The notes beneath the pieces were generated by a model, which was not told where the DNA came from, did not search any database, and was given only the letters and a program-made list of their open reading frames with translations. A DNA stretch of 64,000 nucleotides from Plesiocystis pacifica SIR-1 (GTDB lineage Bacteria > Myxococcota_A > Polyangia > Nannocystales > Nannocystaceae): assembly GCF_000170895.1 (NCBI RefSeq), contig NZ_ABCS01000011.1, forward strand, positions 87,092 through 151,091. The letters are read 5' to 3'. Shown piece by piece: positions 44,282 through 52,655 of the stretch (position 1 is its first letter; each line of letters starts with the position of its first letter). A program made the translations under genes and the position numbers.

Positions 44282-45565
44282 GTGCGCGAGAGCTCTAGAG
44301 ACTACACGCGGCCGCACCGGCCCCTCCCGCTGCGGCTCTACAACCGCGTGGGGGCGAGGCGGGTCGCGCCCCTCGAGCCCGAGGCGCTGCTCGCCAAGGC
44401 CCGGCGCCAGGCCAAGCTCGAGACCCTCGAGCTGCCCGAGGTCATGGCCGGGCTCGAGCAGCTGACCGCGTCCCTCAACGCCGAGGCCCGGCTGAGCCCC
44501 ACGGGGCGCTTCATGGTCGAGAGCCAGACCGTCGGGAGCCTGGTCGCCAACCTCCGCGCCCGCGCGTGGTCCGAGCGCTGCCCTGCCCTCGCCGAGGTCC
44601 GCGTGCACCGACCGGTGATCATCTGCGGGCTCGCGCGGACCGGGACGACCTTCCTGCAGCGCTTGTTGGCCGAGCTCCCCGGCGCCCGGGCGCTCCCGAC
44701 CTGGGAGGCCCTCGAGCCCATCCCCGAGCCCGGCCGCGGGCCGCTGGCGGGGCGCTCCCAGGTTCGCGACGCGCCGGCGCCCGACCGCGCCAAGGACCCC
44801 CGCATCGGTCGCGCCAGGGGAGCCGAGCGCTTCCTTCGCTGGCTCAGCCCCGATCTGTTCATCGCCCACCCCATGCAGGCCCTCGTCCCCGAGGAGGAGG
44901 CGCTGATCCTCGCCCAGTCCTTTCACAGCGGGGTCCCCGAGACCAGCTTCAACGTGCCCAGCTACGCCGCGTGGCTGCGCGAGGCCGATCCGCGCCCGGC
45001 CTACCGCTGGCTCGATCGCTGCCTGCGTCAGCTCCAAGCCGACGCCCCCGGCGAGTTTTGGGTGCTCAAGTCGCCCCACCACCTCGAGTGGCTCGACGTC
45101 GTGCTCGAGACCTTCCCCGACGCGCTCATCGTCCACACCCACCGCGATCCTGCCCTGAGCGTGCCTTCGTTTTGCAGCCTCGTCGCCCACGGCTGGGGGA
45201 TCATGAGCGAGACCGTCGACACGGCCGCGATCGGTGCGCACTGGTCCGAGAAGATGGGCTACATGCTCGGCCGGGCCCTCGCGCTGCGCGAGTCCCGGGG
45301 CGAGGCGTCCTTCGTCGACGTCCGCTACGACGACCTGGTCGCCGATCCCCTCGCCACGGTGAAGGCCCTGTGTCCGGCGCTGGGCGTCGAGTGGACCCCC
45401 GCCCTCGAGCAGCGCCTGCGCGAACACCTCGCCGCCAACACCCAGCACCAGCACGGCGTGCACCGCTACGCGGCCGAGGACTTCGGCCTCGACACGGGAG
45501 CGTTGCGCGAGCGCTTCGCGGCCTACCGAGCGCGCTTCGTCGACGGACCCCGTCCAGCTGGCTAG
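44282..45565 (+). CDS. sulfotransferase-family protein
   Basis: GTG 44282 gives 427 residues. A PAPS-dependent sulfotransferase pattern: VIICGLARTGTTFLQRLLAE near residue 115 (5'-PSB loop), LIVHTHRDPALSVPSFCSLV (3'-phosphate binding, Arg and Ser) and VDVRYDDLVADPLATVKALC. It belongs to the Sulfotransferase_3 group whose acceptors include carbohydrates and lipids. The upstream 100 residues are helical (ALLAKARRQAKLETLELPEV). The MglA-like GTPase gene begins 37 bases downstream, so the two may be co-expressed; no functional link is known. Confidence 0.88.
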   Translation: MRESSRDYTRPHRPLPLRLYNRVGARRVAPLEPEALLAKARRQAKLETLELPEVMAGLEQLTASLNAEARLSPTGRFMVESQTVGSLVANLRARAWSERCPALAEVRVHRPVIICGLARTGTTFLQRLLAELPGARALPTWEALEPIPEPGRGPLAGRSQVRDAPAPDRAKDPRIGRARGAERFLRWLSPDLFIAHPMQALVPEEEALILAQSFHSGVPETSFNVPSYAAWLREADPRPAYRWLDRCLRQLQADAPGEFWVLKSPHHLEWLDVVLETFPDALIVHTHRDPALSVPSFCSLVAHGWGIMSETVDTAAIGAHWSEKMGYMLGRALALRESRGEASFVDVRYDDLVADPLATVKALCPALGVEWTPALEQRLREHLAANTQHQHGVHRYAAEDFGLDTGALRERFAAYRARFVDGPRPAG

Positions 45566-45601
45566 TCGCGCGGCCGGGGCCTATCATGGGCGAGCTTCCC
45601 G

Positions 45602-47155
45602 ATGGCTGTCTTTGATCCCGAGCGCAAGCGCATCGTCATCCGCGTCGTCTACGACGGGCCTGGGCACGCCGGGAAGACCACGAACCTGCGCCGGCTGACC
45701 AAGCGCTACGCGTCCTGGCGGCGCAGCGACATGCTCTCGCCCAATACCCACGGCGAGCGCACCCAGTTCTTCGACTGGCTCGAGGTCGACGGGGGGCTGC
45801 ACCGGGGCTTCCCGCTCCGGGCCCAGCTGCTCACCGTCCCCGGGCAGCGCGAGCTGACCCTGCGCCGCAAGTTCGTGATCGAAAAGGCTGACGTGGTCGT
45901 GTTCGTGGCCGACTCGCGGGAGGCCGCCCTGCCCGAGGCGCGGGAGTTCTACGCCGAGCTGTGCGAGCAGCTGGCGAGCCTCCCCCAGCCCGTGCCGATC
46001 GTGTTTCAGGCCAACAAGCAGGACCTGCCGGGGGCCCTCGAGCCCGCCAAGGTGGCCAAGCGCGTGTGCCAGGGGCTGACCAAGCCCGCGAAGGTCCAGT
46101 CCTCGGTCGCGACCTCCGAAAAGGGCGTCAAGCAGACCCTGGCCCACGCCCTGCGCCTGGCCTCGAGCGGCCTGCGTCAGCAGTGGAAGGGCCGGGACAT
46201 CAAGGACCAAGCCGGGGACGCCGCGGCGGTCGGCTCGGCCGAGGCGACCCTCGCGGCCCTCACGGACCACGAGTCGGCCCGGGCGGCGGGCAAGCGCGGC
46301 GCTCCCCGCCCCAGCCTGCCCTCGGCGACCATCCCCTCCACGCACCTGTGGCCGCTGAGCAGCGCCCGGGCCGTGCTCACTCAAATCAATGGACAGGCCA
46401 ACGGGCAGTCGAACGGCCAGCCCAGCGGGGCCGTCGAGCTCGCGCGGGTCTCCGATCCCGCCAACGTCGAAGAGCTCGTGCTCGAGGGCGGCGGCTGGCG
46501 CCTGGCCACGGGCCGCGCCCGCCACTACGCCAGCGAAGAGGCCGGCCTCGCGGCGCTCCAGACCCTCGCGCGCCGCAAGATCGCCCTGGCCTCGTGGCTG
46601 CCCGAGCCGTCCACCCTGGCGCTCCAGACCGCGCCTGAAGAAGACGGCGGCGGCGCCTGGCTGTGGGCCGTCGAGCCCCGCTTGCCGCGCCTGGCCGAGA
46701 CCCTCCGGGGCTACGACGCGGACCTGCGCCGCGAGGCCCTGGCCCGCTTCGCCGAGGCCTGCGTCGGCGCCGAGGCCCTGGCCGAGCACCACGGGCTGCT
46801 CGTCGACCTGCGCCCGGAGTGCTTCGCCGTGCAAGAGGGCGACCGCGCCCGGACCCGCTACGTGGGCGACCGCCTCGACGCCGGCGACACCGTCGAGGGC
46901 CTGGCCCGGGTGCTCCTCAGCCTCGCCGACGCCCACGCCAAGGACGAGGCCGCCGTCGCCGACTACTGCGAGAGCCTGTGCCTGGGCTTTCACCACGCGC
47001 CCGTCGACAGCACGCGCCGGGCCGCGCTCTACGGCGACATCGCCGAGCACGAGCCGAGCAGCGCGCCCGGGCGCCGGACTCAGCGGGCGCTGTTGGCCGT
47101 CCTCGGCCGGCCCGCGCACACCGAGGGGCCGGCCGACGGGGCCGCTCCGCGCTGA
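45602..47155 (+). CDS. MglA-like small GTPase with C-terminal extension
   Basis: 517 residues. Residues 1-200 are a Ras-like GTPase of the MglA type: VVYDGPGHAGKTTNLRRLTK (P-loop GPGHAGKT, 19-26), THGERTQFFDWLEVDGG (switch I region), LTVPGQREL (switch II, with Pro-Gly-Gln in place of DxxG) and FQANKQDLPGALEP (NKxD). MglA in Myxococcus is 195 residues and controls polarity and motility. Here about 300 more residues follow, with a Gln/Asn/Gly-rich spacer (INGQANGQSNGQPSG) and a C-terminal Arg/Ala-rich region (LAEHHGLLVDLRPECFAVQE) of unknown fold. A related role in polarity or motility is inference only. Confidence 0.88.
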   Translation: MAVFDPERKRIVIRVVYDGPGHAGKTTNLRRLTKRYASWRRSDMLSPNTHGERTQFFDWLEVDGGLHRGFPLRAQLLTVPGQRELTLRRKFVIEKADVVVFVADSREAALPEAREFYAELCEQLASLPQPVPIVFQANKQDLPGALEPAKVAKRVCQGLTKPAKVQSSVATSEKGVKQTLAHALRLASSGLRQQWKGRDIKDQAGDAAAVGSAEATLAALTDHESARAAGKRGAPRPSLPSATIPSTHLWPLSSARAVLTQINGQANGQSNGQPSGAVELARVSDPANVEELVLEGGGWRLATGRARHYASEEAGLAALQTLARRKIALASWLPEPSTLALQTAPEEDGGGAWLWAVEPRLPRLAETLRGYDADLRREALARFAEACVGAEALAEHHGLLVDLRPECFAVQEGDRARTRYVGDRLDAGDTVEGLARVLLSLADAHAKDEAAVADYCESLCLGFHHAPVDSTRRAALYGDIAEHEPSSAPGRRTQRALLAVLGRPAHTEGPADGAAPR

Positions 47156-47167
47156 TCTCCGACGGGC

Positions 47168-48685
47168 TCAGGGCTGACGCGCCGCGGCCTCGTCTGCCTC
47201 GCCGGCGCCGCCACGATCCGGACCCGTGTCCGTGTTCGCCGTCGCAGGCTCGGCCTCGTCCGCCGCCTCGGCCCGCGCCTCCCCTGGCTCGTCGAGGGTC
47301 ACCCAGCGGACCAGGGTCTTGACCACGTTGACCCGCCGCATCGTCGCCGGATCCTTGAGGTGGTAGAGCGGCTTGCCGTCGAACCACAGCCGGCCCAGGG
47401 TGCCCTCGCGGTTGTCGAGGGCGAGGTTGACCTCCCCGAGCACGGACTCGACGTCGGCCAAAAACCCGCGCCCGGTCCCGAGGGCGTCCTCGACGTTGTC
47501 CGACAGGCGCGTGGCCGAGTCGTCGAGGCCGTGGTGGTCCTGGGTCATGACCGCGACCAGGCTCGTGTTCGCGGGGTCGTCGAGGCCCTCGACCACGGCG
47601 TTGACCTCGTCGGCGGCGCGCTGCACCCCGCGGATCGTCCGCTTGACCCGGCCCTCGAGGCTCTCGTACTCGCCCTGGGCGTCCGAGGCCGCCTGGCGGA
47701 CCTCTCGCAGGGTCTGGCTCAGCTCCGAGCGCGTCGTCGGGTCGTTGAGCACGGCCCCGACCATGCCCATGGCCGTCTCCATCTGCGTGCTGATCGCCGC
47801 GAGGTTCTCGCGCATGGACTCGATGTCGGCCTGGGCCTTCTCGTCGGTGAGCGCGTCGGTGAGCGCCGACAGCCCGATGAGCCCGCGCTCGATGTCGGCG
47901 GCGATGCGGTCGATCTGGTCCTTGAGCCCGAGGGCCTCCTCGGTCAGCGAGGCCTTGGTCTGGATGCGGTCGCCGGGGACCACCTCGGCCCCGCGCGCGC
48001 CCACGCTGATGTTGACCCGCGGGGAGCTCAGCGGGCCGTTGAGCACGACGCTGGCCCGGCTGTCTTCGCGCATGTACTGCAGCGAGTCGTCGTCGACCTC
48101 CATGCTCACGCGGATGCGCTGGCTCTCCACCTCGAAGTCCACGCACCAGCCATCCTGGCCCCACCAGCGCACGCCTCGGTAGCGCTGGCGGAAGGCCTGG
48201 GTCACGCACAGGCGCCCGGGCCCGCAGGTGTTTGGTCCCTGGCAACCCTCGTAGTCCTCGCTGCGGCCGCTGAACTCCTCGAGCTCCCCGCACACGCCCC
48301 CCTGCTGGACCGTGGCCTCCTCGAGGCCCGCGCGCTGATCGACGGACAGCCTGCCGACGGGGGCGCAAAACAGCCACGGCTCGCAGTCGTCGCTGCGCCC
48401 GTGGCCCGGGCGTCCCCAGTCCTCGGTGTTGGGGTCGCAGGGGTAGCGCTCGGTCACGAAGGCGACGTCGAGGACCCTGCCGATCTCCTTGCCCGCGAGC
48501 TGCACCCGAGTGTTCTTGCCGATGCTGCCGGCGTCGCGGAAGTCCGCGTGGAGGTGGGTCTTGGACCGCCACAGGCCCTCGCTGCTGGCGATGACGACCA
48601 TCGACACGGCCATGACCCCACCCATGACCAGGGCGAAGAGCGCGACCAGGGCGTTGACCCGGCGCTGCTGCTTTCGACTGGCCAT
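47168..48685 (-). CDS. MlaD/MCE-domain protein 2 with 8-Cys insertion
   Basis: 505 residues, last gene of the Mla-type operon. N-terminal membrane anchor (VNALVALFALVMGGVMAVSM), then MCE strands (THLHADFRDAGSIGKNTRVQ, LAGKEIGRVLDVAF). Between these and the next MCE strands (IRVSMEVDDDSLQYMREDSR, SVVLNGPLSSPRVNISVG) there is a Cys-rich insertion of about 100 residues with eight cysteines, ending in WWGQDGWCVD. A long coiled-coil/helical region follows (IDRIAADIERGLIGL onward), as in MlaD/PqiB-type proteins that form tubes across the periplasm. It probably carries phospholipid between membranes together with MlaE and MlaF. Its paralogue precedes it by 40 bases. Confidence 0.88.
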   Translation of the reverse strand: MASRKQQRRVNALVALFALVMGGVMAVSMVVIASSEGLWRSKTHLHADFRDAGSIGKNTRVQLAGKEIGRVLDVAFVTERYPCDPNTEDWGRPGHGRSDDCEPWLFCAPVGRLSVDQRAGLEEATVQQGGVCGELEEFSGRSEDYEGCQGPNTCGPGRLCVTQAFRQRYRGVRWWGQDGWCVDFEVESQRIRVSMEVDDDSLQYMREDSRASVVLNGPLSSPRVNISVGARGAEVVPGDRIQTKASLTEEALGLKDQIDRIAADIERGLIGLSALTDALTDEKAQADIESMRENLAAISTQMETAMGMVGAVLNDPTTRSELSQTLREVRQAASDAQGEYESLEGRVKRTIRGVQRAADEVNAVVEGLDDPANTSLVAVMTQDHHGLDDSATRLSDNVEDALGTGRGFLADVESVLGEVNLALDNREGTLGRLWFDGKPLYHLKDPATMRRVNVVKTLVRWVTLDEPGEARAEAADEAEPATANTDTGPDRGGAGEADEAAARQP

Positions 48686-48727
48686 GCCCCTTCAGTCCCC
48701 CTCCAGCCCCTCCAGCCCAGGTCAGCT

Positions 48728-50137
48728 TCAGTCGGAGGACGCGGTCGGGCGCGCGGTGTCCTTGGCCTCGTCCTGCTCGACGACGAAGCGGACCAGCTTC
48801 TTGACCACGTTGACCCGCTCGATGTTGCCGAGCAGCTTGACCAGGTCGTCGTAGGCCTTGGGGTCCTTGAGCAGCTTGCCGATGGTGCCCTCGCCGGCGG
48901 TGACCGAGTGGCGGACCTCGGCGACGACGACCTGCAGGTCGACCATGGTGTCGCGGGCCGAGTCCACGGCATCGGCCGCGCTGGCCACGGCGTCGGCGGC
49001 GTCCTGGCCCATCTGCGGGTCGTGCAGCGCCCGCCCGATCACGCTTTGGTTGTTGGGGTCCTCGAGGTCGTCGAGGATGTCGGTCACGCTGTCGGCGGCC
49101 CGGGACACGTTGCGCAGGGCCGGGCCGGCCTCGCGGTTGACGGTGCTCAGGGTCTGATCGAGCTGTCCTGCGCTGTGGCGCACGGACTCGAGGGTGCGCC
49201 CAAAGTCATCCTTGTACTCTGGCGAGTTGAACAGCGCGCCGACCAGGCCCTCGCCCTCGGCGACCTGGCGGGTGAGCTCGTTGGTGTTGGACAGGATGCC
49301 CTGGAGGTCCTGCTTGGTGTTCTCGTTGTTGAGCGAGGTGAACAGGCCCGAGATGCCGGCCAAGCTGGTGTCGACCTTGTCGATGATCCCGCCGATCTGG
49401 TCCTTGAAGGTGTTCAGCTCCTCCATGAGCGAGGGCGTGGCCTGGATCCGCCCGCCGGGCTCGATGTAGATGTCGCTCGCGCCGACGGTGAGGTTGATGA
49501 GCTGGTCGCCCAGCACGCCGTTGGAGGCGACGGTCGCCCGGCTGTCGGAGCGGATGTACTGGAGCTTGTCGGCGTCGATGCGCATGGTCACCTCGACGCG
49601 GCGGTGCTCGGTCAAGAAGGGCACGCACACGCCCTCGCCGGCGCTCCACGGGACCCGCTTGTAGCGGCTGCGGAACTGCTTGTTGACGCAGATCTCGCCC
49701 TCGGAGCAGGACGCGTCCTCGGAGCAGCGGGCGTAGGCGTCGAGGTCCCCGTTGAACTCCTCGAGCTCCGCGCACAGCCCCGTGCCCTCGCCCCCTTGCC
49801 CGGGCATGGCCGCGCAAAACAGCGAGGGCTCGCAGTCGTCCGTGCGCGAGTGGTTGAAGCGGCCCAGGTCCTCGGTGAGCGGGCTGCACTCGTAGGTCGG
49901 CGAGATGAAGGTGACCTCCTCGACGACGCCGATCTCCTTGCCCGCGAGCTGCACCGAGGAGCTCTTGGTCAGGCCCGAGACCGTCCGAAAGTGCGCGCGG
50001 ATCGAGGTCTTCTCCGTCAGCACGCCCTCGCTGATAGCGATGAGCATCAGCGAGACCATGAGCAGAGCGCCGAACGCGATGACGAACACGCCCACGACGA
50101 GGTTGGTGCGCTGCTCATCACGACGCTTGCCGGCCAT
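48728..50137 (-). CDS. mlaD: MlaD/MCE-domain protein 1 with 8-Cys insertion
   Basis: 469 residues. Anchor (VVGVFVIAFGALLMVSLMLI), MCE start (TSIRAHFRTVSGLTKSSSVQ, LAGKEIGVVEEVTFISP), then a Cys-rich insertion with the same eight cysteines as the downstream paralogue (CSPLTEDLG, DDCEPSLFC, then ARCSEDASCSEGEIC, EGVCVPF) before the strand VEVTMRIDADKLQYIRSDSR. The rest is helical (QIGGIIDKVDTSLAGISGLF). Its ATG overlaps the mlaF stop by one base, so translation is coupled. Periplasmic lipid-binding subunit of the Mla complex by context. The insertion is not a standard feature of E. coli MlaD. Confidence 0.9.
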   Translation of the reverse strand: MAGKRRDEQRTNLVVGVFVIAFGALLMVSLMLIAISEGVLTEKTSIRAHFRTVSGLTKSSSVQLAGKEIGVVEEVTFISPTYECSPLTEDLGRFNHSRTDDCEPSLFCAAMPGQGGEGTGLCAELEEFNGDLDAYARCSEDASCSEGEICVNKQFRSRYKRVPWSAGEGVCVPFLTEHRRVEVTMRIDADKLQYIRSDSRATVASNGVLGDQLINLTVGASDIYIEPGGRIQATPSLMEELNTFKDQIGGIIDKVDTSLAGISGLFTSLNNENTKQDLQGILSNTNELTRQVAEGEGLVGALFNSPEYKDDFGRTLESVRHSAGQLDQTLSTVNREAGPALRNVSRAADSVTDILDDLEDPNNQSVIGRALHDPQMGQDAADAVASAADAVDSARDTMVDLQVVVAEVRHSVTAGEGTIGKLLKDPKAYDDLVKLLGNIERVNVVKKLVRFVVEQDEAKDTARPTASSD

Positions 50138-51049
50138 TCAGGACGTCCTTCCTTCGATGAAGTCGCGGACGACGGGGTTCTCGATGGCCCGGAAGGCCTC
50201 GACCTCGTCCACGAAGGGGAACTGCTTGTCGTAGAGCATCGCCACGCGGTCGGCCACGTACCAGGCCGTGGTCATGTCGTGGGTGACGACGATGGAGGTC
50301 ACCCCGAGTTCGCGCTGGAGCTTGCGGATCATGCGAGCGATGCGGTTGCAGTTGCTGGGATCGAGCCCGGTGGTCGGCTCGTCGTAGAGGATAACCTCCG
50401 GCCTCAGGGCGATCGAGCGGGCGAGGGCGACGCGCTTGACCATCCCGCCCGAGAGGGCGGCGGGGACCTGGTCCATGATGCCCCGGTGGGTCGAGGGGCC
50501 CAGGCCGACGAGCTCGAGGCTCTCGACCGCCCGCTCGCGGATCTCCGCGTCGCTCATGTCCGTGTGCTCGCGCAGGGCGTAGCCGACGTTTTGGCCGATG
50601 GTCATGGAGTCGAACAGCGCGCCTCCCTGAAACACCATGGACACGCGCATGCGCACCTGCCGGAGGGCCTCGGCGTCCATGTCCGCGACGTCGTGGCCGT
50701 AGTAGAGCACCTTGCCCGCGTCGGCCTGGAGCAAGCCGATCATCAGCTTGAGGCACACGCTCTTGCCCTGGCCGCTGCCGCCGATGATGGTCAGCGTCTC
50801 GCCCAGGCGCACGTCGAGGTTCATGCCCCGGTACACCGTGTTCTTGCCGAAGGACTTGTGCACGTCCTCGAAGGAGATGACCACCTCCCCGAGCCCGCAG
50901 CTGTTGCCGTGAAACTCGCCGATGGTGGTGCCCAGGGCGCGGCGGACACCGGAGGTCGAGGGGCTGTTTTGCCCGCGGCCGTCGTCCCCCGCCCCCATCC
51001 CCGGGTGCAGGCTCTCCTCGAGCGCGCGGCGCTGGGCGTCGTCCGTCAT
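50138..51049 (-). CDS. mlaF: Mla-type ABC transporter ATPase
   Basis: 303 residues, ATP-binding subunit of the phospholipid ABC transporter. Walker A GGSGQGKSV, Q-loop VFQGGALFDS, signature LSGGMVKRVALARSIA, Walker B VILYDEPTTGLDP, H-loop VVTHDMTTA. Residues 1-60 are an N-terminal extension (GDDGRGQNSPSTSGVRRAL). All catalytic motifs are intact. Gene order mlaE-mlaF-mlaD-mlaD' fits the complex; the ATPase would sit on the cytoplasmic side and drive lipid movement between membranes. Confidence 0.95.
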   Translation of the reverse strand: MTDDAQRRALEESLHPGMGAGDDGRGQNSPSTSGVRRALGTTIGEFHGNSCGLGEVVISFEDVHKSFGKNTVYRGMNLDVRLGETLTIIGGSGQGKSVCLKLMIGLLQADAGKVLYYGHDVADMDAEALRQVRMRVSMVFQGGALFDSMTIGQNVGYALREHTDMSDAEIRERAVESLELVGLGPSTHRGIMDQVPAALSGGMVKRVALARSIALRPEVILYDEPTTGLDPSNCNRIARMIRKLQRELGVTSIVVTHDMTTAWYVADRVAMLYDKQFPFVDEVEAFRAIENPVVRDFIEGRTS

Positions 51050-51062
51050 GCGCCAGGCCGTC

Positions 51063-51884
51063 CTAGATCGGGATGAACAGCGCCGTGAGGGCGAAGTCGG
51101 CGATGAGCACGAGCACGGACACGGCGATCACCGTCTCGGTCGTCGACTGGCCCACGGCCTCGGTGCCGAACTTGGTCGAGAAGCCCTGGTAGCAGCCGAT
51201 GATCCCGGCGAGGGCCCCGAACACCAGGGCCTTGGTCTGGCTCATCACGTAGTGGATGGGCTCGAGCTCGTCGATGTAGCTGTTGTAGAAGTAGCCCGCC
51301 GGGATGTCGAACACGGCCTCGGAGATGAGCATGCCGCCGAGCATGGCGATGACGTTGCCCCACGCGACCAGCAGCGGCATGGCCACGCAGGCGGCGACCA
51401 GGCGCGGCCAGACCAGCTTCTTGATGGGATCGGCGCCCAGCGCCGCGATCGCGTCGATCTGCTCGGTGACCTTCATGGACCCGAGCTCGGCGGTCATGCC
51501 CGTGGCCATCTTGGTGCCCACGGTCACGGCCAAGAGCGTGGGCACCAGCTCGCGGACCAGGGCCAGCGAGGTCACGTAGCCGATCGAGTTGGTCGCGCCG
51601 AAGTCGGCGAGGGCCTCGCCGAACTGCCAGGCGAGGATCATGCCCACGAAGATCGACATCATCGTGGTCACCGGGATCGAGCGGATGCCCAGCTGCAGGA
51701 TCTGATAGGAGATGTCGAACAGGCCCCAGGGGCGCCGGGGGCCCCGGGCCATGGCCTGGCCAAACATCACCGCCATGCCGCCGCACCAGCGAATGGTCTC
51801 GTTGATGTTGGCCCCGACCCCCTCGGCCCAGTCCCGGATCCCGGGCTTCTTGGCCGGGGGCGCGTCGCTCTTGGGGTCGCTCAC
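51063..51884 (-). CDS. mlaE: Mla-type ABC transporter permease
   Basis: 273 residues from GTG 51884. The MlaE/permease family is visible in VTTMMSIFVGMILAWQFGEA, then GYVTSLALVRELVPTLLAVT, GTKMATGMTAELGSMKVTEQ (family signature with the conserved Glu), IDAIAALGADPIKKLVWPRL and TKALVFGALAGIIGCYQGFS. Five or six membrane segments. The gene starts 19 bases after the lipoprotein stop upstream and ends 14 bases before mlaF, so they are one operon. The N-terminal 35 residues are cytoplasmic and Pro/Ala-rich. Confidence 0.95.
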   Translation of the reverse strand: MSDPKSDAPPAKKPGIRDWAEGVGANINETIRWCGGMAVMFGQAMARGPRRPWGLFDISYQILQLGIRSIPVTTMMSIFVGMILAWQFGEALADFGATNSIGYVTSLALVRELVPTLLAVTVGTKMATGMTAELGSMKVTEQIDAIAALGADPIKKLVWPRLVAACVAMPLLVAWGNVIAMLGGMLISEAVFDIPAGYFYNSYIDELEPIHYVMSQTKALVFGALAGIIGCYQGFSTKFGTEAVGQSTTETVIAVSVLVLIADFALTALFIPI

Positions 51885-51902
51885 GGTCGTGCTCGGAGGG
51901 GG

Positions 51903-52556
51903 TCAGCGGCGGATCGGGAAGCGGAAGCCGTCGATGACCGCCTGGAATTCGCCGGTGTGGGCCTCGAAGCTGCGCGGCACGGCGATGTAGGTGAGGTCGA
52001 AGAGGCAGCCGTTCTTCTTGAGCACGACGTACTCGATCATCACCGAGGCGCCGTCGAGGTTGGCCTCGACGGTGGTCCGCAGGGCCTCGCGGTCGGCGAT
52101 GGTCGCGAAGTACTGCTTGGGCCGGGTCAGCGGGCGGCCCTCGGCGTCCTTTTCGCCCGTGGGCTCCTCGACGATCTCCCAGCTCGAGTAGTCGATGCGC
52201 TGGTGATCGGTGAAGTCGCTCAGGTCGCTGTCGCCGTGGGAGCCGCACTCGCTGTAGATCTGGATGACGGCCGGATCCGTGGAGTGCTGCCAGGCGACCT
52301 GGGTGCCCTCTTCGAGCAGCAGCTCCCAGCCCTGGCCGGGCAGCCCGTAGCGGTAGGTCGCCTCGTTTTGCTCCTTCCAGGCCGGCTGCCAGCGGGCGAT
52401 GTAGGTCCCCTGCCCCGCCCGTTTGCTCGCGCAGCCGGTCAGGCCGAGGGGGGCGAGCACGGCCGTCGCAACGAGGGCGAAGGCCGCCACGGTAGCCGCG
52501 CCGAAGCCAAGCCGGCGCCGGCGCGGGGGGAGCTGAGCGTGGGTCGTGGACACCAC
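51903..52556 (-). CDS. lipoprotein at the head of the Mla operon
   Basis: GTG 52556 (or the adjacent GTG 52553) gives 217 residues. Twin-Arg-like basic start (PPRRRRLGFGAATVAAFALV) then lipobox APLGLTGC. The mature part (GTYIARWQPAWKEQNEATYR, EECSEC-type single cysteines, VEANLDGASVMIEYVVLKKN, FEAHTGEFQAVIDGFRFP) has no family I can name, but the end resembles proteins that estimate fitted curves or DUF-type periplasmic folds. Position 19 bases upstream of mlaE on the same strand suggests it is part of the lipid transport system, perhaps an outer membrane partner (inference). Confidence 0.65.
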   Translation of the reverse strand: MVSTTHAQLPPRRRRLGFGAATVAAFALVATAVLAPLGLTGCASKRAGQGTYIARWQPAWKEQNEATYRYGLPGQGWELLLEEGTQVAWQHSTDPAVIQIYSECGSHGDSDLSDFTDHQRIDYSSWEIVEEPTGEKDAEGRPLTRPKQYFATIADREALRTTVEANLDGASVMIEYVVLKKNGCLFDLTYIAVPRSFEAHTGEFQAVIDGFRFPIRR

Positions 52557-52655
52557 CGAGCCGGGAGTCTAACAGCGTTGGCGGTGCGAGGCCCGCCCCC
52601 TGGACGCGCGTCGGCCCACGTCCGCTCGCTGGAGCCAGGCCAAGGCAAACAAAGC

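Noticed and set aside
47360..51076. 1238-codon open frame on the plus strand across the Mla operon
   Set aside because: It mirrors mlaD, mlaD and mlaF on the minus strand; only the minus strand shows family motifs.
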